Positions 1-10,458 of a stretch of DNA of 29,026 bases are shown piece after piece. This DNA is from Gnetum montanum. Its lineage: Eukaryota; Streptophyta; Gnetopsida; Gnetales; Gnetaceae. Location: the NCBI GenBank assembly GCA_015680685.1, contig MNCI01009275.1, forward strand, positions 183,391-212,416, given 5' to 3'. Position numbers and translations under genes: made by a program. The notes under the pieces are model-generated. The model ran no database searches, was not told the origin of the DNA, and saw nothing but the letters and a program-made list of their open reading frames with translations. Position 1 is the first letter of the stretch, and the number at the start of each line of letters is the position of its first letter.

Positions 1-146
1 TTCTAACTCCTTCTATAAGGAAAGATAAAACAAACTCAACATGATTGAGTTAAACTCATCATAACTAACCACTAACTACTAGAAAAAATTTATAAAGAAA
101 CCTTACATCACAAAAAAAACTTTTAATAATTAAAAAAGGTACTAAG
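1..146 (-). repeat. Ty1/copia 3' LTR remnant, distal part
   Basis: This AT-rich stretch lies immediately left of element 1. The 5 bases at 142-146 (ctaag) nearly match ctgag at 7211-7215 on the other side, so 1-146 should have been continuous with 7211 before the insertion. The right side is the start of a copia 3' LTR, so this is read as the rest of that LTR. The LTR's far end lies outside the window. No coding potential was seen. The assignment rests on the nesting logic, not on a second LTR copy. Confidence 0.5.
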
Positions 147-861
147 TGATGAGTGGCAAGGTACCCCTACACTCAACAATACAAATACGAGCATCTCACA
201 CGTGATCCAATTGAACTCCAAGGACTAACTGCTTATGCGACCTAATGGAACACTTAAGGTTAATCAATCGTTGTCTTCCCAAACTTACTTGTATTATCAT
301 GGTTGTATGGTTAAGTTTGAGGTATATGATTTTTATATCTTTTATACTTTTAATGTCTTATGCTAATAGATGAAGGTGAAGAGAACTAAGTGACTAACTT
401 TCATTAACTATTTACTAACTAAGTTCTAATTAGCCTAACACCAGTATCTATTCCTACTTGCTGCACACACCCTGAACTAGTGCAACGCTGGTGGGATTAT
501 CAAACACTACTCGTTACTGGGTTACCAAGCGTTACACACATGCTTGAAGTGGTTGTACTGAGTGCACTTAACTAGGAGAGTCAAGGGTTCAGAGATATTA
601 ATTAACTAAGAAAGCATTTAAACATTCAATAATAATTAATTGCTATTTAGCTTAATCCACATGCTGCAAGGTTTATCAAAAAGTTTGTCTTTATTGTCAT
701 ACACAAATGTGTGCTTAGGTACAATTTTCTCGAATAAAGATCTATTCACTTTAAGAATCCTACTACGGGCACATGGAAATTATTCTAACTCTGGAATGGT
801 AAAACTAGTATAGTTTGGCTAAAGGTCTAAATCTAAGTGTCTAAAACAGGGAAAGCTACCT

Positions 862-872
862 CTTATTTATAG
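862..872 (-). promoter_or_regulatory. TATA box of element 1 3' LTR
   Basis: The minus strand reads CTATAAATAAG. The same string is conserved at 7118-7128 and 23273-23283 in the other LTRs, always about 20 bp downstream of the GATATC cluster. Transcription should start about 30 bp further on, near 835-840. Confidence 0.7.
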
Positions 873-887
873 ACATTGCAGCAACCT

Positions 888-944
888 GCGATATCGTGTA
901 CATGATATCATGGGGGCAGATGCGATATCGCGTATGCGATATCG
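888..944 (-). promoter_or_regulatory. GATATC palindrome array in LTR U3
   Basis: Four GATATC palindromes (890-895, 904-909, 924-929, 938-943) are spaced 14, 20 and 14 bp start to start, immediately upstream of the TATA box. Three of them are flanked as CGATATCG. The equivalent sites in the other LTRs keep most of the spacing, often with G-to-A or C-to-T decay. It looks like a multi-site promoter element. The binding factor is unknown. Confidence 0.6.
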
Positions 945-954
945 TGGCTCATCA

Positions 955-963
955 TACCCCCAT
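955..963 (-). other. Polypurine tract of element 1
   Basis: The minus strand reads ATGGGGGTA and abuts the TGATGAG start of the 3' LTR. It is the expected site for priming plus-strand DNA synthesis. The identical string abuts the 3' LTR of element 2 at 23369-23377. Confidence 0.8.
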
Positions 964-2809
964 GACTAAATGAAAACTCGTCCTCAAGTTCCTTACAAAA
1001 TATTGGGAAGGTATGGGATTATTGACTTGAATGATACTAATGGTGAATGGGGTGATATGTGAACGGATCATCATTACAACACATGACAAAATTAGTGTTC
1101 ATGACAACACGAGTGAATACTATACACATTTGACATCAAGCCTTATTTGGCAACTGAGAGAGAAAAGAGAGAGGAAAGAAGAAGTTTGTTGTTGCCGATG
1201 CCAAGACTGTGCCTTTTGTTGTTCATCTACAAGCATTCCATCAATCTTGTTCCTTGCATAACTGCTCCAGCACCAATCCATTCCAAGTATTTCCTCTAGA
1301 TCCAATCCATTTTTGTATGATTGTCATCTACACACACAACATAATCTTAAATTAGCAAGGGTAAATAAATCACAATGCAATTAATACCTTGTCTCAATGT
1401 AAGGTCCATTGGTTGAGTTGTGATATGGCTAATGTAGATTTTGGAGATATAACACTGGTGACTACCCAAGGTGTAGGGGTTACGAGAAAATCAAAAAAAT
1501 TGGACCAAGACCCCCATGACTAAGAGCAAACCTCTAGTAGCAATAGAATGAAAAAAGATAAGGAATAAGAAAGATGGAGAAAAAGAAACAATGGCAACGT
1601 CGATGAAATGGATGTCAAAGATGGAAAAGAAAAAAATAAATGTTGATTGTGGAAATGTTTAAGGGAAAAAAATTAACTGATGCTCCAAATAAGAATGCCA
1701 GTGGGTCCTCCCCAAAGCAGGCTCATGCCCTTAATGCCCTGACAATCCCACATTCAAAGAGTCTGTAGGCTCTATACATGTCATTTGGAAGCAAGAGTTA
1801 AAGTCTTAACCACAAGAATTTACCAAAAAGAAAACCATGTATCAACCAAAATATGGATTATTGATACAACCAACAATGAGATGAAAATGGAGAAAGAATG
1901 ATGAGAAGAAGAGAATGAAATGGAGTCCCAAGGACAAGGTGGTGTATAGCCCCTTATGTGTTAATGGTTAATGTGACTTAGTAGATCTCATTCCAAATCC
2001 AGCCTTAAAAAATTCACATCCAATGACTTCGCATTAATACACTTGGCCAATCCATCCACTTGAAGTAGCAAGAATGCTTCCACCAAAGAGTCACCACCAT
2101 TCTGACGAAGCAAAAAAGGAGAAAGTAGGAAGTGAGGAAGGGCCTTAGTTAGAGGAAACATTTTTATTTAGTTCCATAACTAGTTCTTGTAGCCCAGATG
2201 ATTATTTCATCTAAGGGGTGTGCTTTGAATTCTCACTTTTTTTTTGTGTGAGAACCACACCATACAAAGACTTATTATTTTTATTAGCTTAGCTTCCCGA
2301 TACTGGAGCAGTGTCAGAATGTTAAGGAAAACTCAAGAAGGAAACATCCAAGCACCCAAGAGAATGGCGAGCACAAATGCATCAAATCCCCTTGAAGTCA
2401 CACCATTTTTCAATCCTTGAGTCCTTCCTTAGTTTGAGAAATGCCTAGTCACCAATTCATTGATAGTTCTTATTATTAAAAGAAATGGACTGTACACTTC
2501 CAAGCCAAGAGAGACCATAGAAATTGATGTATGTATGGATGATGTGGACTCATTGCCTATTATATCAAAATAGCTATACCTTAGTGTCAACATTATAACT
2601 CAAAGGTAAAAACCAAACATTAGCAATCAATGGAATACAGTTCATACCATTTTTAGGAGCACTTATAAGGTGACAAACTTAACAAAATAAATAAACACAC
2701 TAATAAATGAAAAGGTATGAACGATGTTGTAAAACAAAAATGAGAAAAGTTAAAGAAATTTGTAAAAAAAAAACCTAAAAAAGCAACTGAGGGCTCTGAT
2801 TGATTAGCA
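964..2809 (-). other. 3' non-coding tract of element 1
   Basis: About 1.85 kb lies between the end of the gag-protease reading and the PPT, where a full gypsy element would carry RT, RNase H and integrase before its 3' UTR. It is homologous throughout to 23378-25229 of element 2, so it is a fixed part of the family and not a private deletion scar. No RT or integrase motif was seen in any frame. On the opposite strand, an open frame at about 1031-1261 has a homologous open frame at 23426-23731. Two further copies of the PPT-like motif occur on the minus strand, at 1511-1522 and near 2822-2836. Confidence 0.65.
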
Positions 2810-5800
2810 TAGGTGGCCATCTCTCCCATGACTAAATTGGAAGGGAGAGACTCAAAATAACGAGTGGGGTTATCTCCTCTTCAAGGTATTATGTGCATTG
2901 ACCATTCTAGATTCATTGTAAGGGTTGTTCCATTGCACATTGACCAATAATCTCTTATCAGAGTGCTTCTTTGAATTTTTAGGAGTTTCCAACTTCCCCT
3001 TATTTCTTTTTATAGGTTGATGTTTGAAAGTTGATGACACTCTTGCTCCAGTGTATCTATGCTTTTGACGTGAGTGCAAGTTGTTCCCTCAATTCGTTCC
3101 ATGCACATTGGTGAGTTGCTCTCTTGATCAGCTATCAACCACTCGGTGTTTTCTTGTTGTGTGGTTGCTACATATAGGCACTTTTGTATGTTAATTTCTT
3201 GTGCAAACTGGTTGCATGCAAACAATGTTGAACATTCCTATACGCAATCACACCCTATGTCACTGTATGTGATGCATGGAACCTTCTTCTTCACGATCTT
3301 TCCAAAAGTATCTTCCTTAGATATTTCTAGGGAAACATCGTAGATTCCTAGGCATGCATTTATGGTACTTAGCCATGCTCTCCCCATATTATTGGGAAGT
3401 CCCCTTTTTCATTGTTTACTTGTATCACTAGGAAATCAGCTGGGTATGACCAACCACACACAGTGGTAACAATGTCCTCCACCAATCCCAAGGGAATAGT
3501 GATGGGCTAGTCAGCCAGCTCTAAGTGAATATTTCTCTTCTTTAGTGGAGGTAGGCTCCAGGCTTTATACATCTCTTGTGATATTAAGTTGACTCTAGAA
3601 CCTGAGTCCAAAAGAGCTTTACATGGTTCATTCCCAGCGACTTGAAGATAAATTAAAGGACTTCTAGGATCAGAGAATTTCCTGGGAAGGTGGCCCTCCT
3701 TAATCCAGTCAATGACGGCATGTGTTAACATAACCGTGTGTGTTGAACTCTATTTTTGGTCTGAAGGGAGCTTTGAAGCCTTATTTGATGGAGAAGTGTT
3801 CAAAGGCTCAACTGCTTGTGGTTGTGAGAGCTTGGTTGGACTATTGGTTCTGAAGAAAGGTCTTCTCTTTGTACGGTTGTCAGAACTAGTAGTGAGTTAA
3901 AGGTTTACAGCTCTCATAGCATTGTGTTGCTACAGTTGAGTGGGGACTTCCCCTTGCATTGTTGGAGTGGGTGGTAATGGAGCTATCAGTGTGAGAGTTG
4001 TGGATGGGTTCAAAGGATGGTATGTCTGTGAGTTGTCTCGCCTAGGAGAAGGAGTCCTATAATACTCCCGAGCTTGGTAGTGATGTTTTGGTGTCACGTG
4101 ACCAACAAAGTCATGTGGAGAGATTGGCTACTACATGTAATAACCATATGGATTCGATTACCTGTAAGGGTATTATTGCCTTGGTTGTGGCATCCCCCAC
4201 GACTGTGGGTATTGCCACTGCTGGTGCTGCTCAATAGGTTGTGGTGAAGTTCCACTTGGATAATATATTAAAGGTTGGTGGAACTGCCTTAGGTTACCTT
4301 GGGGATAAGGTAACCATCAGGGTGCTTGTCGTTTGTTAATTCATGGGTTGAGTGCATACACCCCAGACTCTTATAGATGTGAGATTACTAGGCAACATCC
4401 CTTAGGATTGTCATATTGGCATATCTAACATCCACCATCATTGTCTATATCAGAATCCACAACCTCTTCGGTAATGGCCATTTTACCCTTACCTTTGTTA
4501 TGTGCATGGTCCATGTCCCTCTTTTTGTTTTTATCATAGTCACTACCTCGCTCCTTAGACTCCTCCATGATTTTGAGAATGGTTTCAAATCTACTATCTA
4601 AGGAGTCCCACATTTGATCTACCTTTGCCGACACTTCTCTTGTTAATTTTTGGAGCATCAAGGTTTTCCTATTCACCATCTCTTCGAGTGGTGACTCTTT
4701 CTCCTCCTCACAGACTATTACTCCTCTTTTTTAGAGGGATGGTTGTACTCTTTTGCACTTTATTTCTTATGTATCTTTCCTTCTTCCTTAGCTACTTGCT
4801 CCAACAATCTATGAACCTGATGGGACTTAAACTCTGATAATCTCCCTTGGGCATACATTCCAAGGGTTCTCCTTATTTCATGCCTAAGTCCATCTACGAG
4901 ATGGCGTAGTTGATCCTACTGCGAGTAACCATGGCCTGAGCAACAATGTAACAGTGTATAATAATGGCCCATGGTAGCATCCAAGGATTCATGATTTCCC
5001 TACTTCCTTCCTTGGATTTGCTTTCACAAGTTGGACACTTGAGAGTACGTTTGGTACTTATTGTTAAATAGTTCTAGCATCATACTCCACCTTCGAATGG
5101 ATTCCGATTCTAAGGACCAGTACCAGCTTTCCACTTCTTTTACTAGTATCCTTGGAAACAACTTTAGTTTTTGCCACTCATTTTCTTTGTTCGGCAAGGC
5201 ACATGCATCATGAAATGCTTGAGGATCAACGTTGTATTCCCCCTCAAATCGTGGGATATTATTCATGTCTAACCTCTTGATCCTACTATCTTTTTGATGC
5301 CTTGTGGCAATTCTCACAACCTCTGTGATGTCTAACATGCTTCAGGTTGCAAGTAGGGATTTTTCGTGGTCATTTTGTTCATAGCATCTATGATGTCTAT
5401 GCAATTCCCTACTCTCCCTTCTTCTATGCCTTAATTCCATCAAGTGCCCTCATCCTCTTTCTCAACTCTCTCGTTAAGGTTTTTCACTTAGTTTACCCTT
5501 ATCCTCATGGTTAGGCTCCTTATGACTACGTCTTGATACTGAAGGAGAGGGTGAATGTGATGTTGAAGGTGAATAAGAAGGAGAACCATTGCCATGACGA
5601 TGTTTCCTAACTTCTCTTTTGTGGTCTCAGCCCCGATCATGATTACAATCAAACTACCCGCCCTTATCATGTGTTTGTGTTCCCTCATTGAACACTTGGT
5701 GTTCATGGGGATTAGAACCAAGATTGTGAATCATGGAATGTAGGTTCTGATACACCACCTCCTGACCATCATTAGGAGGGGAAACATGATTTTTTGGAGA

Positions 5801-6250
5801 ACCTATTGGAATAGGTTTACCACCCTCAATTTTTCTTAAGATGGGTGGAGTGTTGTGGGGGCCTTTTCCCTTGAACGATGTATAGTATCTCTCCTATCGC
5901 AAGTCCCTTTGATGTTGCACTTCTGTGGGATGGTAATCCTTTGTGTCATAATCACATGCAACATATTCCATGTATAACTGTGACATGCCTACTCACGCGA
6001 GAGCACAAAGAAGCATGTTGGGGACTACTCGATCTGGAGGCAACACTATGTTACCCTCCAAGTCTCTCCAATGTACTTGTTCATCTTGATGGAGAATAAA
6101 GGTAAAGTTAGGTACATACTCATCATGATGAGTATATACCACACAGAACTATTGAGGAACTGGTGGATCTTGGTTACTTGTGTTGTGCCGCTGACTGTCT
6201 CTTGTGTTGGTCCTAGGCGATGAAGTGCTTTTGTGCGAAGAAGAAGACAT
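2810..6250 (-). pseudogene. gag-pro: gag-protease polyprotein ruin, element 1
   Basis: The start is the ATG at 6250, 128 nt inside the PBS, beginning MSSSSHKST. Along the protein come: an N-terminal region with the conserved stretch YVPNFTFILHQDEQ; a His/Ser/charged low-complexity region (about 5490-5720); a Retrotrans_gag-type core (about 5024-5340, with WQKLKLFPRILVKEVESWY and RRWSMMLELFNNKYQTYSQ); a degraded zinc-knuckle-like motif near 4400-4430 whose His is now Asn; a Gln/Pro/Tyr-rich linker (about 3900-4350); and an aspartic protease with catalytic LLDSGS near 3600 and a later GRAWLSTINACLG block near 3340-3390. A roughly 170-residue tail of unknown function follows. Gag packages the RNA and the protease would process Gag. 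Many stops and at least one frameshift, between the FPI and GRAW parts of the protease, make this copy non-functional. No RT follows. Confidence 0.85.
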
Positions 6251-6377
6251 TTTTATCTTGTTTGGTGTGCTGTTTACCATTGTCTTATTTTTCTTTTGAT
6301 CAACCCTAAGGGTTCATTCTAGCTTCCCAACAATATGGATGATTTCCTATGTTCTACATAGTGCACAAACAACTAAG

Positions 6378-6395
6378 TCCTAGGAAACCATGCCA
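6378..6395 (-). other. Primer-binding site of element 1 (tRNA-Asp type, decayed)
   Basis: The minus strand reads TGGCATGGTTTCCTAGGA, one base inside the 5' LTR. It matches 12 of 18 positions of the complement of the plant tRNA-Asp 3' end. The better preserved element 2 copy (28544-28561) matches 16 of 18 and supports the assignment. Confidence 0.7.
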
Positions 6396-6396
6396 A

Positions 6397-7210
6397 TAAT
6401 GAGTGACGAGGTACCCCCTACACTCAACCATATGAATATGACCATCTCATGCATGTTCCGGTCAAACTCCAAGGACTAACTGCTTACGCACCCTAATGGA
6501 ACACTTAAAGGTTAGTCAATCGTTGTCTTCCCAAACTTACTTGTATTATCATAGTTGTATGGTTAAGTAAGTTTGAGGTATATGATTTTTATATCTTTTA
6601 TCCTTTTAATGTCTTATCCTAATAGAGGAAGGTGAAGAGATCTAAGTGACTAACTTTCATTAACTATTTACTAACTAAGTTCTAATTAGCCTAACACCAG
6701 TATCCATTCCCACTTACTGCACACACCCTAAACTAGTGCAACACTGCTAGGATTACCAAACGCTACTTGTTACTGGGTTACCAAGCATTACACATGTGCT
6801 CGAAGCGATCATACTAAGTGCACTTAACTAGAAGATTCAAGGGTTGATAGAGATTAATTAACTAAGAAAGCATTTAAACATTCAACAATAATTAATTCCT
6901 ATTTAGTTTAGTCCACATGCTGCAAGGTTTATCAGAAAGCTCATCTTTATTGTCGTACACAAATGTGTGCTCAGGTACAATTTGCTCGAATAAAGATCCG
7001 TTCACTTTAAGACTCCTACTACAGGCACATGGAAATTATTCTAACTTTGGAATGGTAAAACTACTATAGTTTAGCTAAGGGTCTAAATCTAAGTGTCTAA
7101 AATAGGGAAAGCTGACTCTTATTTATAGACATTGCAGCAGGCCGCAATATCGCGTACATGATATCGTAGGGGCAGATGCAATATCGCATACACAATATCG
7201 CTGCTCATCA
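6397..7210 (-). repeat. Element 1, 5' LTR (814 bp)
   Basis: It begins taatgagtga (a decayed TGATGAG) and ends gctcatca on the + strand. It is homologous along its length to 147-954. Its TATA box is at 7118-7128. The four array sites are at 7146, 7160, 7180 and 7194, and three have changed from GATATC to AATATC. It drives minus-strand transcription into the PBS and gag. Confidence 0.92.
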
Positions 7211-7281
7211 CTGAGCTAAATAACTTTAAAAAATCATTCAAAGTAGGAGAAAATAATTTCTACACTACAAAATACTCAACA
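7211..7281 (-). repeat. Ty1/copia 3' LTR, proximal part
   Basis: On the minus strand a purine run AGGAGGTAA (7290-7282) is followed directly by TGTTGAGTA, the usual TG start of an LTR next to a PPT. The copia RNase H domain ends just upstream. The LTR is cut by element 1 after 71 bp and continues at 146-1. Confidence 0.6.
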
Positions 7282-8960
7282 TTACCTCCTTAAGTGTTGA
7301 AATTGATTTGAGAATAGCTAAATTAGAAAGTTAAAGATCTTTTTTCTCATCATCTACATTGCATGTACTAATCATGTTCAAAAGATAATCAATTCAATAA
7401 GCCTGCAATGGTTTAGTTTTTAAATCAGGTAATTGATCATTGCTTTGAACATGTATGGGCTTTATTATGTCCTTCTTCACTTCATGCATGATAAAGTATT
7501 ATTTAATGTTAATGTGCTTTCTCTTCTTATGAATTATGTGCTCATTGGACAACTGAATTGATGTTGTATTATCCACCAACATGAAAATTGGAGGCTTGAC
7601 TTCAAAACCTAGCTTACAAAATAAACCTTTAAACCACATAATGCTGAAGACATTCATTCATAGCAATAAATTCTACCTCACATGATGAGAGGCTCATACT
7701 AGTTTGTTTCTTTATCCTCCAATAAATAGGATTAGGACCATGAAAAATAAAGCAACTAGAAGTTGACTTACAATCATCTACACCTCCTCCCTAATAAACA
7801 TCAGAGAAAACATAAGACTTTTCATCTCCATTAATGAACTTAATGTTAAAATCAACTATTCCTTTCACATACCTCAAAAGATGCTTCAAGGCATTAAGAT
7901 GTAACTACTTTAGCTCTTGCATAAACCTTGATAAAAATGAAGTTGCATATTTTAAATTAGGCCTACTATGACACAAAAATGTTAATGAACCCATCATATC
8001 TCTATAGAAGGAAGGATCAACCAGTGGAGTATCATCTTTCCTTTAAACCTTCATATTTTGGAGAAATTGAGTTGTAGCAATTTTAGCTTCCTCTAGCCCA
8101 TACTTTTCAATGATGGCCTATGCATACTTTGATTAATGCATCTTTAAACAATCTTTCTTGATAAATTTGAATTCCTAGAGGACTCTCATGTCCATCTCAA
8201 ACTCACCTTTCATATCATGCCTGAATTTCTCATTTAATTTTTCAAATGTAGCCATAAAAACTAAGCATCAACATAGAGTGAAATAATGATGAAATTAGAA
8301 CCTTCATGTTTAATGTACAAGCTAGGATCAAACATACAACTCCTATAATCATTCTTAAGAAAAAAATTCATTAATTCTATGAAACCAAGCCCTTGGAGCT
8401 TGCTTCAAGTCATACAAAGATTTATTCAACTTGCACACCTTGTTTTGTTGTCCTTGAATCTCAAGACCTTCCAGCTAATAATATAAACCTTCTCTTCTGA
8501 TTTGCCATTAAGAAATGTAGAATTAACATCCATTTTATATAGTTTCATAGCTTTATAAGAATCAAGAGAGACCATAAAATTAATAGTCTCAAATCTAGTA
8601 ATAAGAGCAAAAATACCATAATAATCAATGAGTTTCTTTTGAAGAAAATCTCTTGCTACAAGTCTGTCCTTGTATGTAATACTTTTATAAAACTTCATTT
8701 TATTTTATTTTTAAGATCCTTTTGGTGTCAATGAATTTCTTTCCTTTTGTCTTATCCACCAATATTCAAGTTTCATTTGTCTCAATAGAACTCATTTCCT
8801 TCTTCATGGCTTCAATCCAAACTTTACATTTAAGAGCCTCCTTCACATTTAAGGGCTTATGTGCAAGAGTAGCATATGCAACTTGAGCAATGACTTGACT
8901 TCTTATCATTCTTCTATTTGTTAGGGCTTTCTAAGAAATAGATTAAGTTTTTGATCATAT
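7282..8960 (-). pseudogene. pol: Ty1/copia pol ruin: reverse transcriptase and RNase H
   Basis: The minus strand shows the copia order. A pre-RT block WIEAMKKEMSSIETNETW lies near 8760-8830. The RT core follows at 8426-8698, with KDRLVARDFLQKKLIDY, FETINFMVSLDSYKAMKLY and KMDVNSTFLNG. Then comes a YVDD-box relative reading SLYVDA near 8270-8300, and RNase H with GGGVDDCKSTSSCFIFHG and SLSSCEVEFIAMNE near 7670-7800. The RNase H tail, DNTTSIQLSNEHIIHKKRKH near 7530-7590 and HVQSNDQLPDL near 7430-7460, is also clear. Stops and frameshifts are frequent, and the catalytic YVDD is altered, so it is dead. Integrase and gag were not found to the right, so the 5' part is missing or unrecognisable. It hosts element 1 in its 3' LTR. 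Confidence 0.88.
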
Positions 8961-9841
8961 AGTATCTTACTTCTATTTGTTAGGATTTTCTAAGAAATTA
9001 TTGTGGTATTAGGAACTTCTTAATAATAAACATGGTTGAACTCAAAATCAAAATAGAGACTCTTAAGGTAGTTTTATAAGGTAAAATTATGTACATGAAT
9101 ATAGATATATAATGGAACATCTTGCTATTTAACATCTACAAAAACACAAGTAATGTAACTATTTTTGATTCTAAAGAAAAAATTCTTTGTTGTTAATTGT
9201 TGAATCACTTATCTTGAATATATCATGAAATAAAGAAGGGACTACTTAGGTGATTTTTGGTCTTCACTTGAATCTAAAAATTATTTTATTAGAGCACTAA
9301 AATGTTGACTAAGTAAGTTTTGACAATGTTAATGATTTGATGAAGATAAAATATTTATTTTGTAACATACTTGGTAATATTTGTAATTGAAAATAATATG
9401 ATAACATAAACTCGAAGAAGATAAATAGATAAAATTGCTATGGAGTTTTTTAAAAAATTCACAATTAATTTTATTACTTGGAAATATAGTCATTTATAGC
9501 TTGGCATGGCCTTGAAATAAACAGGAATTGATTAGGATCATACTAAGAGGCATTGAAAAGTCATTCCCCAAAGAGAAAATGAAAGGATTAATGAAAAAAA
9601 TGGTGAATTGGAACTAGAAAAAAGTACATGCATCCATTAATTCTAAAATAATAATAAAACATGTTTGGAATAGAAATAAAAAAATCCAAAATAGTTTCCT
9701 ATTTTTTGCTTCTTATCTTCATGTTGGATCAAAGTTTGTAGTGAACACTAACTCTATCAACTATAACTTACATGTAACTTTTCATAAGAAATAGTTAAAA
9801 TATTAGAATTAGTAGTTATGACAATGAATGAGAAACACCAT
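8961..9841. other. Unassigned AT-rich stretch
   Basis: No convincing coding signal was seen on either strand. A string beginning tgttgactaagtaagttttg at 9303 looks like the start of an LTR on the + strand, but no partner, PBS or PPT was found in the window. The stretch ends where the LTR of element 3 begins. Confidence 0.4.
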
Positions 9842-9878
9842 TGATGAGTCATAAGTAGACAAATTGCATCAATGGGCG

Positions 9879-9904
9879 TGTGTCAATGTAGTCCCATTGA
9901 CACA
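9879..9904. repeat. Perfect 10-bp inverted repeat in element 3 U3
   Basis: Arms tgtgtcaatg and cattgacaca are separated by 6 bases. The pair sits about 50 bp upstream of the TATA box at 9953, where the sibling LTRs have GATATC palindromes. A third related string, tgtgtcaaca, follows at about 9914. Confidence 0.75.
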
Positions 9905-10428
9905 TGGTTAGATGTGTCAACATAGATACATCGATGCGGATGCAAGCAAGGCCTATATAAATGTGTGCACCAACTACATTTATGACATTTTAGATTGATA
10001 GCATGATGAAGCCCTTGCAATTTTATTTCTCCAAAGGTAGAATATTTTCTCTCTAAGTACCCGTGACTTGAATTAAAGAGATTGTATTATGCTTTATTCA
10101 AATGCCATGTACCTGAACACATCAACGTGAATGGTAATAAAGTCAAAGTTTCTTATGTTCATTGTAGCACTTGGATAAGTCTACTCTTTACTATTAGCAT
10201 TTTTCTTTCAATGCAATTTACATTTGTGGTTTTACATAATTAATATAATTATTCATAAAAATGTAAGTATGACCACTTTGAGCATGACATATTATGGTTA
10301 GTAATTCTAGTACTAGCCATTTGGTACACCAGTAATAGCCAGTTGGTAACCTAGTAGCATTGATACTAGTTCAGGATGTGTACAGTAAGTGGAAATAGTT
10401 ACTTTACATTATGATAGTTAGTTACTAG

Positions 10429-10458
10429 ATTAATTAATTATTTAAATAATTAGTTAAT
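10429..10458. repeat. AT-only imperfect palindrome in LTR of element 3
   Basis: A 30-bp palindrome is centred on tttaaa (10441-10446), with 14 of 15 base pairs matching and one T/G mismatch. It lies inside the U5 part of the LTR and may be simple AT-rich drift. Confidence 0.5.

Larger units (their letters stand above)
147..954 (-). repeat. Element 1, 3' LTR (808 bp)
   Basis: It starts tgatgagtgg and ends ggctcatca on the + strand. It aligns along its whole length with 6397-7210 and 22556-23368, and with the partial copy from 28563. On the minus strand, U3 is very short: a cluster of GATATC palindromes (888-944), then a TATA box (862-872), leaving nearly 700 bp of R/U5. An AATAAAG polyadenylation-type signal lies on the minus strand near 690. 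Confidence 0.92.
147..7210 (-). mobile_element. Element 1: gag-protease-only Ty3/gypsy-type LTR retrotransposon
   Basis: This is a complete 7,064-bp element read on the minus strand. In + coordinates it runs: 3' LTR 147-954, PPT 955-963, 3' non-coding tract, gag-protease ruin (about 2810-6250), PBS 6378-6395, and 5' LTR 6397-7210. The LTR termini form the inverted repeat TGATGAG...CTCATCA (the first has decayed to TAATGAG in the right copy). The flanks ctaag (142-146) and ctgag (7211-7215) fit a 5-bp target duplication with one change. The two LTRs look about 90% identical by eye, so the insertion is not recent. No reverse transcriptase, RNase H or integrase motif was found between protease and PPT. 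The copy resembles published TR-GAG-type non-autonomous elements. It sits inside a copia 3' LTR. Confidence 0.9.

Noticed and set aside
888-944. GATATC repeats as a CRISPR-like or satellite array
   Set aside because: There are only four short palindromes with unequal flanks, fixed in the LTR promoter of each copy.
3146-3343. Plus-strand frames overlapping the protease tail of element 1
   Set aside because: They are shadows of the minus-strand gag-protease reading, which has homologues in element 2.
4416-4837. Hydrophobic plus-strand frames that look like membrane segments
   Set aside because: They are antisense to a Lys/Glu/Asp-rich gag linker. Antisense of such codons gives Leu/Phe/Ser runs.
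6378-6395. A tRNA gene fragment
   Set aside because: It is an 18-nt complement of a tRNA 3' end next to an LTR, so it is a primer-binding site, not a gene. No tRNA cloverleaf was found in the window.
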